NCBI GenBank assembly: GCA_038227045.1
Contig: JBBRQD010000009.1
Location: 29,450-93,449 of the forward strand
DNA: 64,000 bases
Origin: JANXLS01 sp038227045
GTDB taxonomy: Bacteria; Planctomycetota; SZUA-567; H5-PLA8
Reading direction: 5' to 3'
The position numbers and the translations under genes were made by a program. The notes beneath the pieces are model-generated. The model saw only the letters and a program-made list of their open reading frames with translations, was not told the origin of the DNA and did not search any database. Of this stretch, positions 15,012 to 23,462 are shown piece by piece (within the stretch, counting starts at the first letter, position 1; each line of letters opens with the position of its first letter).

Positions 15012-16155
15012 GTGCAATTCAATTATTCGGACGTAAAGCAGCAGCTCAAGGATATCCACGGCAGCCTCGTTCAGTTGCGGGGGTCGCTTTGACGTTCCCG
15101 CACGCGAAAAACGCCAGCAGGAAATCGAAAAATTGATGGAAGGCGCTGAATTCTGGAACGACAACCAGAAGGCGCAGGGCCTGATCGCCGAACTCAAAAC
15201 AATCAAAGCGTTGATCGGCGAATTGCCCGGCTACGAACAGCAGGGGATGGATCTGCTCGAATTTCTTCAGATGGCCGAAGTAGATTCTGACGAAGCGACG
15301 GCGGAACAGGTCGCGGGGGATTGCCGCGCGCTTGCCGGCACCGTTCGCGGCTATGAATTGAAGTGCCAACTCACCGGCAAGAACGATCACCGCAACGCGT
15401 TCATTTCGTTTCAGGCCGGAAATGGCGGGACCGATGCGAAAGATTGGACCGACATGATCATGCGCATGTACGTGCGCTGGGCCGAAAAAAAGGGCTACAA
15501 AGTTCATTTCTTCGACGTGGATTTCAACGAAGCCGCGGGCATTAATTCGGCGATTTTGAAAATCGAAGGTCCGTACGCATTCGGTTATCTAAAAGGAGAA
15601 ATCGGCGTGCACCGGCTGGTGCGCATTTCGCCGTTCAACTCGGAAGGCAAGCGGCAGACCAGTTTCGCGGCGGTGGACGTGACGCCTGAATTTGAACCCG
15701 GCGACACCGAAATCATAATTCCGGACGCCGACATCGAACGCAGCACCTGCCGTTCCGGCGGCGCGGGCGGGCAGCACGTGAACAAGACCGAATCGGTCGT
15801 GCTGCTCAAGCACATCCCGACCGGCATCACGGTGCGCTGCCAGATTGAGCGCAGCCAGGTGCGCAACGGCCAGCTCGCAATGGAAATGCTGAAAGCAAAA
15901 CTCGCGCGCCTGAAAGACCTCGAACGCGAAGCCGAGAACAAACAGAATTACAACGACAAAGTAGAAATCAACTTCGGCAGCCAGATCCGCTCATACACCT
16001 TAAATCCCTACACAATGGTCAACGATCACCGCACGGAATTGAAGGAACCGAACGCAGCAAAAGTCCTCGACGGCGATCTCGATCCGTTCATCGATGCGTA
16101 TTTAAATTGGAAGATGGCGGGAGATCGGAAGAAGGCGATGGAAGCGAAGAAATAG
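15012..16155 (+). CDS. prfB: Peptide chain release factor 2, programmed +1 frameshift
   Basis: RF2 releases peptides at UGA and UAA. The gene is in two frames. GTG 15012 (GGAG eight bases upstream) opens 26 codons ending CGG GGG TCG CTT, then an in-frame TGA at 15090-15092. A +1 slip at CTT-TGA-C resumes at GAC 15091 and runs to 16155. The combined product is about 380 residues. SPF, the stop-codon reading tripeptide, is at 206-208, and GGQ, the peptidyl-hydrolysis loop, is at about 252-254 (RSGGAGGQHVNKTES). The G-run just before the slip site acts as the internal Shine-Dalgarno-like stimulator. Low RF2 favours the slip, giving autoregulation. Confidence 0.96.
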
Positions 16156-16173
16156 ATCAAAACAAATTAATCA

Positions 16174-16213
16174 ATTAGCGGTAATTTGCGTTAATCCGCG
16201 CTCATCTGCGATT
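16174..16213 (+). repeat. Four degenerate 10-bp direct repeats
   Basis: Four consecutive units follow the pattern AT-(T/C)-(A/T/C)-GCG-NNN: ATTAGCGGTA, ATTTGCGTTA, ATCCGCGCTC and ATCTGCGATT. They lie between prfB and the dehydratase. Similar AT.TGCG arrays are scattered between genes in many bacteria (from memory). No function is visible. Confidence 0.5.
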
Positions 16214-16253
16214 TAGTTTAAGTTTGAAAAACGGTTGGCACTCGAAAGTTAAA

Positions 16254-18224
16254 ATGAACCTCTTCGACGGCGGAGATGCCGAAATCTACGACATCCAAAC
16301 CAAAGCCACCGGCCCCACCGGTGCGCTCCCGCTGACGCCCGAAATGTTGAAAACGTGGTCGTCCGGCGACCTCTTCGGTCTCTCACAGAATGCCGGGATG
16401 GGCTGGGATCCCGCCGCGGTGGCGCTCGAACCGTTTCTCATTCTCAGCACGCAGGGTGGTCTGCGCGCGGATGACGGCTCGCCCGTCGCGCTTGGCTTTC
16501 ATACGGGACATTGGGAAATCGGGCTGCTCGTCAAGGAAGCCGCCGACGAATTGAAACGCCTCGGCACGGTGCCATTCGCTGGAAGCGTCTCCGATCCCTG
16601 CGACGGGCGGACGCAAGGCACGCCTGGAATGATGGACAGTTTGCCGTACCGCAACGACGCCGCAATCGTGTTGCGCAGATTAATTCGTTCGCTGCCACGC
16701 CGCAAAGGCGTGATCGGCGTCGCGACCTGCGACAAGGGCTTACCGGCGATGATGCTGGCGCTGGCAGGCGCGAAAGATTTGCCGAGCGTCCTCGTGCCTG
16801 GAGGCGTGACGCTTCCGGCAATTGACGGCGAAGACGCCGGAAAAATTCAGAGCATCGGCGCGCGTTACGCGCACGGCTCGATCTCGCTCGAAGACGCCTC
16901 CGAGCAAGGCTGCCGAACCTGCGCGACGCCCGGCGGAGGCTGTCAATTTCTCGGCACCGCCGCGACGGCGCAAGTAGTCGCGGAAGCGCTGGGAATGGCC
17001 CCTCCGCATTCGGCGCTCGCGCCATCGGGACAGCCGGTCTGGCGCGAAATCGCGCGCCGCGCCGCGCGCTGCGTCGCGGGTCTCGCCGCGAAAAAACTCG
17101 CGACGAAAGACATTCTGACCGACGCCTCGATTCGCAACGCCATGACCGTGCACGCGGCGTTCGGCGGTTCGACGAATTTGTTGCTGCACATTCCAGCAAT
17201 CGCATTCGCGGCGGGATTGCGGCGGCCAACCGTGGACGATTGGCGCGCGGTCAACGCAAAAGTCCCACGCCTGGTCAGCGTGCTGCCGAACGGGCCGGTC
17301 GATCACGCCACGGTCCGCGTGTTCCTCGCAGGCGGCGTACCCGAAGTCATGCTGCATCTGCGCACGTTGAATCTGCTCGACGAACGCGTCTTGACCGTGA
17401 CCGGCGAACCGCTCGCGCGCGTGCTGGACGAATGGCAGAATTCGGAGCGTCGAAAACGCATGCGCGCGAAACTCCTCGAACTCGACGGCGTCGATCCGGA
17501 CGATGTGATCATGAGTCCGTCGCGTGCGCGCGAACGTGGATTGACCAGTACGGTGACGTTTCCGAAGGGCAACCTCGCGCCGGAAGGTTCACTCATCAAA
17601 AGCACGTCGATTGATCCGAACGTCGTCGATGCGGACGGCGTCTACAGAAAAACCGGACCCGCCCGCGTCTTCACGCGCGAACGCGATGCGGTGGCGGCGA
17701 TCAAAGGACAATTCGGCGAACCCGTCAAAGCCGGCGACGTGCTGGTGCTGATCGGGCGCGGGCCGATGGGCGCGGGGATGGAAGAGATTTACCAGATCAC
17801 CTCCGCGCTGAAATTCCTGCCCTTCGGCAAACACGTCGCGGTCCTCACCGACGCCCGCTTCTCCGGCGTTTCAACGGGCGCCTGCATTGGCCACATCGGG
17901 CCGGAGGCGCTAACGGGCGGACCCATCGGAAAACTGTGCGACGGGGATGTGATCGAAGTAATCGTAGATAGATTAAAGCTCGAAGGCTCCATAAATTTCA
18001 TAGGCAGCGGCGGTCAGAAATTCGATGCAATTGAAGGTGCGAAAATTCTTGCCTCAAGAACGCCGCACCCGGGCCTCGCACCAGACCCCGGTCTGCCCGA
18101 CGACACGCGCCTCTGGGCGGCGTTACAGGCGGTGGGAGGTGGCACGTGGGGCGGTTGCGTGTATGATGTCGATGCGATCGTCAATGCCTTGGGGCAGAAA
18201 AAAAGTTCGGAGTTCAGCCTTTAA
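16254..18224 (+). CDS. yjhG: D-xylonate dehydratase, YjhG/YagF type
   Basis: 656 residues of the IlvD/Edd dehydratase superfamily, matching the length and wording of E. coli YjhG/YagF very closely (ELPLT-like start, NAGMGW, VSDPCDGRTQGT, LPYRNDA, VPGGxTLPA, TVHAAFGGSTNLLLHIPA, DDTRLWA). Iron-sulfur cysteines are in SDPCDGRTQG, GVATCDKGLP and CATPGGGCQFLG. The enzyme converts D-xylonate to 2-dehydro-3-deoxy-D-pentonate. ATG 16254 was chosen over a TTG at 16224 because it aligns with the family start. The last codons (KKSSEFSL) come from a dispersed repeat. The downstream DapA-family gene could supply an aldolase, but its residues favour DapA. Confidence 0.9.
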   Translation: MNLFDGGDAEIYDIQTKATGPTGALPLTPEMLKTWSSGDLFGLSQNAGMGWDPAAVALEPFLILSTQGGLRADDGSPVALGFHTGHWEIGLLVKEAADELKRLGTVPFAGSVSDPCDGRTQGTPGMMDSLPYRNDAAIVLRRLIRSLPRRKGVIGVATCDKGLPAMMLALAGAKDLPSVLVPGGVTLPAIDGEDAGKIQSIGARYAHGSISLEDASEQGCRTCATPGGGCQFLGTAATAQVVAEALGMAPPHSALAPSGQPVWREIARRAARCVAGLAAKKLATKDILTDASIRNAMTVHAAFGGSTNLLLHIPAIAFAAGLRRPTVDDWRAVNAKVPRLVSVLPNGPVDHATVRVFLAGGVPEVMLHLRTLNLLDERVLTVTGEPLARVLDEWQNSERRKRMRAKLLELDGVDPDDVIMSPSRARERGLTSTVTFPKGNLAPEGSLIKSTSIDPNVVDADGVYRKTGPARVFTRERDAVAAIKGQFGEPVKAGDVLVLIGRGPMGAGMEEIYQITSALKFLPFGKHVAVLTDARFSGVSTGACIGHIGPEALTGGPIGKLCDGDVIEVIVDRLKLEGSINFIGSGGQKFDAIEGAKILASRTPHPGLAPDPGLPDDTRLWAALQAVGGGTWGGCVYDVDAIVNALGQKKSSEFSL

Positions 18225-18275
18225 GTTGTCTTGGGTGCAATCAAAGTCTCGCAGCCTGAAGGCTGAACTTCGAAC
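18205..18275. repeat. GTTCGGAGTTCAGCC palindrome, copy A
   Basis: Left arm GTTCGGAGTTCAGCC at 18205-18219, complementary right arm at 18261-18275 with one mismatch. The second half shares AGCCTGAAGGCTGAAC with copy B at 33887-33943. Uniquely, copy A covers the last five sense codons and the stop of the D-xylonate dehydratase gene. Confidence 0.8.
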
Positions 18276-18299
18276 ACGAAAATCCGAGATTCGTTCAAT

Positions 18300-18524
18300 A
18301 TGCCGAATGAAATACGTCATCCTATAATTTTTGCTGCTGGCTTGATCACACTTGGGATCAGCGGAGTGATGTTCTTCGTCGCAGCGGCGCTGTTCACGGC
18401 GAAGACTGTGACACCCCTATGGGACTGGATCGGATTCGTTTCGTTCTGGGGTTTAATTCCCGTTGGGATTCTGGGTACTTTCATTGTATTGCTATCGGTC
18501 TTTTTACCGGGCGGACGGGAATGA
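18300..18524 (+). CDS. Small two-helix membrane protein
   Basis: 74 residues with two clear transmembrane helices (IIFAAGLITLGISGVMFFVAAALF and WIGFVSFWGLIPVGILGTFIVLLSVFL) joined by a short loop. N-terminus MPNEIRH, C-terminus PGGRE. No family is recognised. It lies between the repeat copy A and the NtrC-type regulator, 63 bases before the latter. No obvious Shine-Dalgarno sequence precedes the ATG, because the repeat lies there. Confidence 0.6.
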   Translation: MPNEIRHPIIFAAGLITLGISGVMFFVAAALFTAKTVTPLWDWIGFVSFWGLIPVGILGTFIVLLSVFLPGGRE

Positions 18525-18587
18525 CAGGCGCCGTCCCCAGTGTTCGAAACTGTTTTTCTTTGGACGTAAAAAACAAACTCATCCACT

Positions 18588-20114
18588 ATGCAAAACCAAG
18601 ATGCGACGCCAACCGAACACCCGCTGACCCTCTTGATCGTCGAAGACGATCAGGCCATGCGGCAGATGTGCATCTCCCTATTTGAGCGCGAAGGCTACGC
18701 GGCCGAAGGCGCATCGAGCATGGCAGAGGCGTATGAACGCGTCGTCAATCCGCGCGAAAAGCCGCCAGTCAGCCTTGTGTTGAGCGACGTAAAACTGGCT
18801 CGTGACGGCCTCGAAAGCGGCATCGAATTGCTGCGCAAAATCAAGGCGGTTAAACCCGAGTTGCCGATGCTGCTGATGACCGGGTATGCCAATGTTCAAG
18901 ACGCTGTTGAAGCGATGAAACTCGGCGCGGCCGATTACGTCACCAAGCCCTTCGAACGCGCGGAACTCATCAACAAGGTTCAGGCGCAACTGAAAGTCCG
19001 CGCGCTTGAAAGCGAAGTCAAAACGCTGCGCGAAGCGCTCGAAGATAAATTCGGAATCAAGGGATTTATCGGCGCAAGCGCCGGGATGCGCGCGGTCTGC
19101 GAGCGCATAGAGGCCGCGGGCCGCTCGATGGCCACGGTGCTGATCACCGGCGAAAGCGGCACCGGAAAAGAGCTCGTCGCGCGGGCGATCCATCACAAAA
19201 GCGTTCGCAACGAAAAGCCGTTCGTTCCAGTCAACTGCGCGGCGATGCCGGAAGCCTTGATCGAATCCGAATTGTTCGGACACGAATCCGGTTCGTTCAC
19301 CGGCGCGACAAAAGAGGGCATCGGCCTCTTTCGCGCCGCGCACGGCGGCACGATTTTTCTCGATGAAGTGGCCGATATGCCGAAAGACGTACAGGCGAAA
19401 CTGCTGCGCGTATTGCAGGATAAGCGCGTGCGCCCGGTGGGTTCGACGAAGGAAATTCCCGTCGATGTGCGGGTCATCGCGGCGACCAATCTGAACATCG
19501 AGCGTGAGCGCGCCGCGCAGGGCGAAAACACACTGCGCGACGACGTCTATTTTCGGCTCTCCGTGATCCGCATCGAACTGCCGCCCTTGCGCGAACGGCC
19601 CGGCGACATGCCGTTGCTCATCCAGCATTTTCTGGCCAAGCACGCCAAAAGCGCAGGCCGCCGCATGCGCCGCATCGCCTCGAACGCAATGGACGCGATG
19701 CTCAGGTACGAGTGGCCGGGAAACGTGCGCGAACTGGAAAGTGCGATTGAAAGTGCCTACGCGCTGGGCCGGACCGACGAACTGCTTCCGGAAGATTTGC
19801 CGCGCCAGATCACGGCGGCACCGCGCGCGCCCATTTCGCAAGGTTCGCAAGGAGCGCTCTCGTCCGAAGCGCCGGCAATTTCACCATCTGTTGCGGCACC
19901 GGCCGTCCCCGCGCAATTCGCGCCGCCAGCGATCGGCGTGTTGGAGAGTTTCAAACTGGACGCGCTCGAAAAAGACGCACTGCTCCGCGCGCTGCACGCC
20001 GCTCACGGAAACAAGAGCAAGGCCGCGGAACTATTGGGAGTTTCGCGCAAGCGCCTGTACCGCATGTTGCACGATTACGGTTTCGAAAAAGACACCGGCG
20101 AAGACCCAGCGTAA
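18588..20114 (+). CDS. NtrC-type sigma-54-dependent response regulator
   Basis: 508 residues in three domains. The receiver domain (about 13-130) has the acidic pair ED-D near 19-21 and the phosphoacceptor D67 (VLSDVKL). The AAA+ domain has Walker A GESGTGKE at about 187-194, GSFTGA near 234 (a variant of the sigma-54-contacting GAFTGA loop) and Walker B GGTIFLDEVADMP. A Pro/Ala-rich linker leads to a Fis-type helix-turn-helix (HGNKSKAAELLGVSRKRLYRML). It activates sigma-54 promoters on phosphorylation. No cognate kinase is adjacent and no clear -24/-12 site was found nearby. The Ser in GSFTGA is known in some active family members. Confidence 0.95.
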   Translation: MQNQDATPTEHPLTLLIVEDDQAMRQMCISLFEREGYAAEGASSMAEAYERVVNPREKPPVSLVLSDVKLARDGLESGIELLRKIKAVKPELPMLLMTGYANVQDAVEAMKLGAADYVTKPFERAELINKVQAQLKVRALESEVKTLREALEDKFGIKGFIGASAGMRAVCERIEAAGRSMATVLITGESGTGKELVARAIHHKSVRNEKPFVPVNCAAMPEALIESELFGHESGSFTGATKEGIGLFRAAHGGTIFLDEVADMPKDVQAKLLRVLQDKRVRPVGSTKEIPVDVRVIAATNLNIERERAAQGENTLRDDVYFRLSVIRIELPPLRERPGDMPLLIQHFLAKHAKSAGRRMRRIASNAMDAMLRYEWPGNVRELESAIESAYALGRTDELLPEDLPRQITAAPRAPISQGSQGALSSEAPAISPSVAAPAVPAQFAPPAIGVLESFKLDALEKDALLRALHAAHGNKSKAAELLGVSRKRLYRMLHDYGFEKDTGEDPA

Positions 20115-20127
20115 AAAACTGTATTTA

Positions 20128-20230
20128 TCCCGGAGGGATTAAAGAGATTAGCCGGTGGTTGAGGCCGTACCCGGCCGACACCACCGGAATACGCGAATTG
20201 AACGTTTCGCACCCCGGCAGGGGTGCCAGC
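20128..20230. repeat. Compound intergenic hairpin repeat after the NtrC gene
   Basis: Three hairpins follow in line: CCGGAGGG-type start, CCGGTGGT/ACCACCGG (20152-20159 with 20180-20187) enclosing GGCCG/CGGCC, and a perfect 7-bp GCACCCC/GGGGTGC (20209-20226). The order CCGGAGGGAT...GATTAGCCGGTGGT...ACCACCGG...GCACCCC resembles an intergenic repeat I recall from several environmental bacterial genomes. It separates two convergent genes and could terminate both. Confidence 0.65.
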
Positions 20231-20250
20231 AATTGCGCGATGAACCGTAG

Positions 20251-20919
20251 TTAAAAATTCAGAACCTTCAAATAAATCGCCAGTCCGAATGCAAGCGACG
20301 CGGCGGCGAAGAATCCCAATATAAAAAAGAGCCAGCGCACAAGTGGTTCGTAACTCGACGAAGACGCGTCGGACTTTGCGGCCTTGTTGACGGCGTCGGC
20401 ATAATCCCGCGCTTTGGCTCCGGTCGGCGGTTTGCGCTCCGTCACCTTCGAGGGTTCGCCTTCGTCGTCAACGGCTTCGAGTTTCCCCGAGCGAAGCTGC
20501 TGCATTTTTTTCTGGAGCTTCTGGCCATCCATGATGAACGTCGGTTCCGAAAACGCCTCGCTTTCAGCCGCCGGTGCGGGTTCCGCCGCCGGCGTCACTT
20601 TGGATTGTGCTTTCGCGGGTTGCTTCTGGGTCTCGTTGTTGAAGATCAAAATGATCACGCCGAGAGCAATGCGGTCGCCCTGATTCAGATAATGTTCGGC
20701 GATCATTCGCCCGTTAACGAAGGTGTGGTTCGCCGAGTCCAAATCGATTATCTTGAATGTTGCGCCGGATTCGACGATTTCACAGTGCGTGCCGGAGATG
20801 CCGAGAAAATCGAATGCCAGTTTGCATTTGCTGTGGCTGCGTCCAATGACCATGGGGCCGTCGCCAAGCGGGAGCGTGCGGGGTTCCTTGTTGGGTTCCA
20901 TGACGGTAATTGAAGCCAT
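20251..20919 (-). CDS. FHA-domain protein with C-terminal membrane anchor
   Basis: 222 residues. An N-terminal forkhead-associated domain (about 15-90) has the GRS-H and S-H-x-x-N-like elements (VIGRSHSK, GISGTHCEIVES, NHTFVNGRMI). It binds phosphothreonine peptides. A low-complexity Pro/Ala/Glu linker follows, and the C-terminus has one transmembrane helix (WLFFILGFFAAASLAFGLAIYL), so the FHA domain should face the cytoplasm. No Ser/Thr kinase is in the window, so the partner must be elsewhere. Confidence 0.88.
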   Translation of the reverse strand: MASITVMEPNKEPRTLPLGDGPMVIGRSHSKCKLAFDFLGISGTHCEIVESGATFKIIDLDSANHTFVNGRMIAEHYLNQGDRIALGVIILIFNNETQKQPAKAQSKVTPAAEPAPAAESEAFSEPTFIMDGQKLQKKMQQLRSGKLEAVDDEGEPSKVTERKPPTGAKARDYADAVNKAAKSDASSSSYEPLVRWLFFILGFFAAASLAFGLAIYLKVLNF

Positions 20920-21133
20920 GTGAAAAGAAATCCTTGTGACGCATCAAAAATGCCGCAGCTCGAAATTGCCGCGCAACCGGTATACGAAAAAGTGGGTTCG
21001 TTTTCTATCGCGTTTTTACATGGCGCGTTGACAAGATTTTAAGGCCTCCCTCATCCGATGAGATGCTCCGTGCGCTGGACATTGATCGCTTGACGCTATA
21101 TAAGTTTGCTTCCAAATTACGGAGAAATCCACT

Positions 21134-21454
21134 GTGGCGTCAGAAGAATCCATTGGTTACGTATTGACCGTCTATACCGGCATCGGCCTGCCTCCCGACC
21201 GGAGCGATTTCGAAGACAAGATAAAGGCCGAGAAAGCATTCACGGACGCGAAAGCGTACTCGATTCTCTGGCAGTCGCGCACGATCACGCAGGGCGTGGG
21301 ATGGATCAAGCTCAAGGAAAAGGAAGCGCCGCCGACCGCGCCGCCAGCTCCCCCTGCCGCGCCTCCCGCTCCGGCCGCGCCGGCCGCCGCAAAACCACCG
21401 GTGCCCGCAATGGTCAAGGCTGTCGCGCCAGCGGTACCCGCGCCCAAACCCTAA
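21134..21454 (+). CDS. Small protein with Pro/Ala-rich tail
   Basis: 106 residues from a GTG start 11 bases after GGAG. The first about 65 residues form a compact segment (ESIGYVLTVYTGIGLPPDRS ... SILWQSRTITQGVGWIKLKEK). The rest is almost only Pro and Ala. There is no signal peptide. It lies 21 bases before the DapA-like gene on the same strand, so co-transcription is likely. No family is recognised. The tail resembles the low-complexity tail of NuoI in style only. Confidence 0.65.
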   Translation: MASEESIGYVLTVYTGIGLPPDRSDFEDKIKAEKAFTDAKAYSILWQSRTITQGVGWIKLKEKEAPPTAPPAPPAAPPAPAAPAAAKPPVPAMVKAVAPAVPAPKP

Positions 21455-21475
21455 CCCCTAAACCAGGAATCTATC

Positions 21476-22537
21476 ATGTCCGTTGCGTTTCAACCTTATG
21501 GAGTCTGGACGGCGCTGGCCACCCCATTTCTGGAAGACGGCAATCTGAATCTTGATGCGTTCAAGCGGACTGTCGCATTCCAGATCGCCGAAGGCATCAC
21601 CGGCATTGTTCCGGCTGGCACCACCGGCGAATCGCCCACGTTGCGCTGGTCCGAGCACAATCTGGTCATTGAAGAAGCCATCGCCTGCGCCAACGGCCGC
21701 GTGGGCGTGCTCGCGGGAACCGGCTCAAACAGCACCGAGGAAGCCATCGAAGCCACCCGCCACGCGCAGCAAGCCGGTGTGAGCGCGGCGCTGGTCGTCG
21801 ATTGCTATTACAACGGGCCGTCAAGTCTCGAACTGCGCACCGAATATTACGAAGCGATCGCCAGCAGCGTGCCCGGAATTCCGCTGGTCCCGTACATCAT
21901 TCCAGGACGCTGCGGCACCGAAATGAACGCCGCAGACCTGGCGATCCTGCACAACGATCCCGTCACGTTTCCAGCGGTAAAACAAGCCACCGGCAACCTC
22001 GAGCGCATGCGCCTGGACCGCGAACTCTGCGGCCCGGAACTGGCGATCATGTCCGGCGACGACGATATGACGCTGGCGATGATGAAAGACGGCGCGATTC
22101 GCGCGTCGGGCGTCATCTCCGTCATGAGCAACATCGTGCCGGGAGCCCTTTCGCGGATGGTCAAGGCCATGAGCAAAGGCGACGGAAAGACCGCGGATCA
22201 GATCGCCGCGCAATTGGCGCCGCTGTTCAAAATGGTCGGCTGCAAAATCGCCGCAACGCGCCGCCTCAAAGACGGTCGTTCAATCGAGGTCGAAGACAAA
22301 TTCCGCAATCCCGTTCCCGTCAAAACGATGATGGCCGGTCTGGGAATGGGCGTCGGCCCGTGCCGCCGGCCTCTGGGAATGATGACGCCCGGCGGCGTCC
22401 AAGCCTGCCGCGACGCGCTAAGGGCAGTCTTCGAAACCGCGCCAGAAGTGCTGACGCCGATCGAAGCCGCCTTCGGCGTGAAGATCGGCGATCGCCTGAA
22501 GAACGACGAAATCTGGTCGCGCCTGGCACGAAAGTAG
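21476..22537 (+). CDS. DapA-family lyase (4-hydroxy-tetrahydrodipicolinate synthase-like)
   Basis: 353 residues of the DHDPS/N-acetylneuraminate lyase TIM-barrel family. Schiff-base lysine is K169 (FPAVKQATGN). GTTGES gives the carboxylate-binding Thr pair, and the YYNGPS Tyr and PGRCG Arg are kept. The last one fits pyruvate plus aspartate-semialdehyde condensation in lysine and diaminopimelate synthesis. It is about 60 residues longer than normal DapA (about 290), with extra sequence after residue 290. Because the D-xylonate dehydratase lies 3 kb upstream, a 2-keto-3-deoxy-pentonate aldolase role (YjhH/YagE belong to this family) is the alternative. Confidence 0.8.
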   Translation: MSVAFQPYGVWTALATPFLEDGNLNLDAFKRTVAFQIAEGITGIVPAGTTGESPTLRWSEHNLVIEEAIACANGRVGVLAGTGSNSTEEAIEATRHAQQAGVSAALVVDCYYNGPSSLELRTEYYEAIASSVPGIPLVPYIIPGRCGTEMNAADLAILHNDPVTFPAVKQATGNLERMRLDRELCGPELAIMSGDDDMTLAMMKDGAIRASGVISVMSNIVPGALSRMVKAMSKGDGKTADQIAAQLAPLFKMVGCKIAATRRLKDGRSIEVEDKFRNPVPVKTMMAGLGMGVGPCRRPLGMMTPGGVQACRDALRAVFETAPEVLTPIEAAFGVKIGDRLKNDEIWSRLARK

Positions 22538-22547
22538 TCCCGTACCG

Positions 22548-23321
22548 CTACCGCGCCGTCCACCCGCCATCAATGACAATCGTCTGCCCGGTGATATTCC
22601 GCGCGTCACGGCTCATCAGGAATTCGGTCGTCGCCGCGATTTCGTCGATGGTGATGAAGGCCTTTTTGGGCATCGGTTCGAGCATGATTTTCTCGATCAC
22701 ATCCTGTTCGGAAAGTCCGTGCGACTTGGCTTGCGCCGTGATTTGAGCGTCGACGAGCGGTGTGCGGACATACGCCGGACAAATCGTATTGATGGTGATG
22801 TCTGTGTCGCCCGTCTCCAGCGCAACGACCTTGGAAAACCCCAGCAAACCGTGCTTCGCCGCGACGTACGCCGATTTGAATGGCGACGCGATCAGCGCAT
22901 GAATCGATCCGATATTGACGATGCGCCCAAACCCATTTTTTCGCATGACAGGCAACGCGGACTGCGTCATCAAAAAAGCGCCCTTCAGCATCACATCGAA
23001 AAGCAGATCCCAGCGCTCTTCCGGAAATTCCGGCACCGGCGCGACAAACTGAAGGCCGGCATTATTGATAAGCACATCGACGCGCTCCGCCCCGAGCGTT
23101 GCATAGAGAGCGCGAATTTGCGGCGCGGAGGCGATGTCCACGGTATGCGTCGTCGCGCGAACCGCATCGCCCCCCAACGCATCGACCGTTTCGCGCAATC
23201 CTTGAGGATTCAAATCCACGAGAAAAAGACGGTGCCCTTTTGCGCCCAAACAGCAAGCCAGGCCGCGGCCGAGTCCACTGCCGGCGCCAGTGATTAAAAT
23301 GTTAAGCGAAGTTGGGTTCAT
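22548..23321 (-). CDS. bdhA: 3-hydroxybutyrate dehydrogenase (SDR family)
   Basis: 257 residues of the classical short-chain dehydrogenases. The NAD-binding TGAGSGLGRG is at 11-20, NNAG at 86-89, and the catalytic Ser139, Tyr152 and Lys156 (SAYVAAKHG). The C-terminal half has the family-specific stretch ICPAYVRTPLVDAQITAQAK and the end ITGQTIVIDGGWTAR, as in D-3-hydroxybutyrate dehydrogenases. The reaction is 3-hydroxybutyrate to acetoacetate with NAD, used in polyhydroxybutyrate turnover. It converges with the DapA-like gene, with only ten bases between stops. Confidence 0.88.
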   Translation of the reverse strand: MNPTSLNILITGAGSGLGRGLACCLGAKGHRLFLVDLNPQGLRETVDALGGDAVRATTHTVDIASAPQIRALYATLGAERVDVLINNAGLQFVAPVPEFPEERWDLLFDVMLKGAFLMTQSALPVMRKNGFGRIVNIGSIHALIASPFKSAYVAAKHGLLGFSKVVALETGDTDITINTICPAYVRTPLVDAQITAQAKSHGLSEQDVIEKIMLEPMPKKAFITIDEIAATTEFLMSRDARNITGQTIVIDGGWTAR

Positions 23322-23462
23322 GCTGATAACTACACCACGCGAGCGCAGTGATTCGCGTCTCCGCCGAGGGATTAATCCATTGACGCTTCAACAACCCCGG
23401 CTATGACTTTGGCAGCGAAAACGACATTCGCGCTTCATACACAACATCTGGATTCGCCAGGC

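Noticed and set aside
14541..15206. In-frame N-terminal extension of the SGNH hydrolase to a 473-residue protein
   Set aside because: It overlaps the zinc-ribbon gene and prfB on the other strand, and a signal peptide begins exactly at ATG 14540.
16384..18001. Long open frames opposite the D-xylonate dehydratase
   Set aside because: Arg/Ala-rich shadow frames caused by high GC; the sense frame matches a known enzyme throughout.
18588..20114. Sigma-54 promoter near the NtrC-type gene
   Set aside because: No sequence with GG and GC at the -24/-12 spacing was found in adjacent gaps.
21030..21133. Promoter TGGACA/TATATA ahead of the small Pro/Ala protein
   Set aside because: Spacer is only 15 bp and other TTGAC matches compete; too weak to list as a feature.
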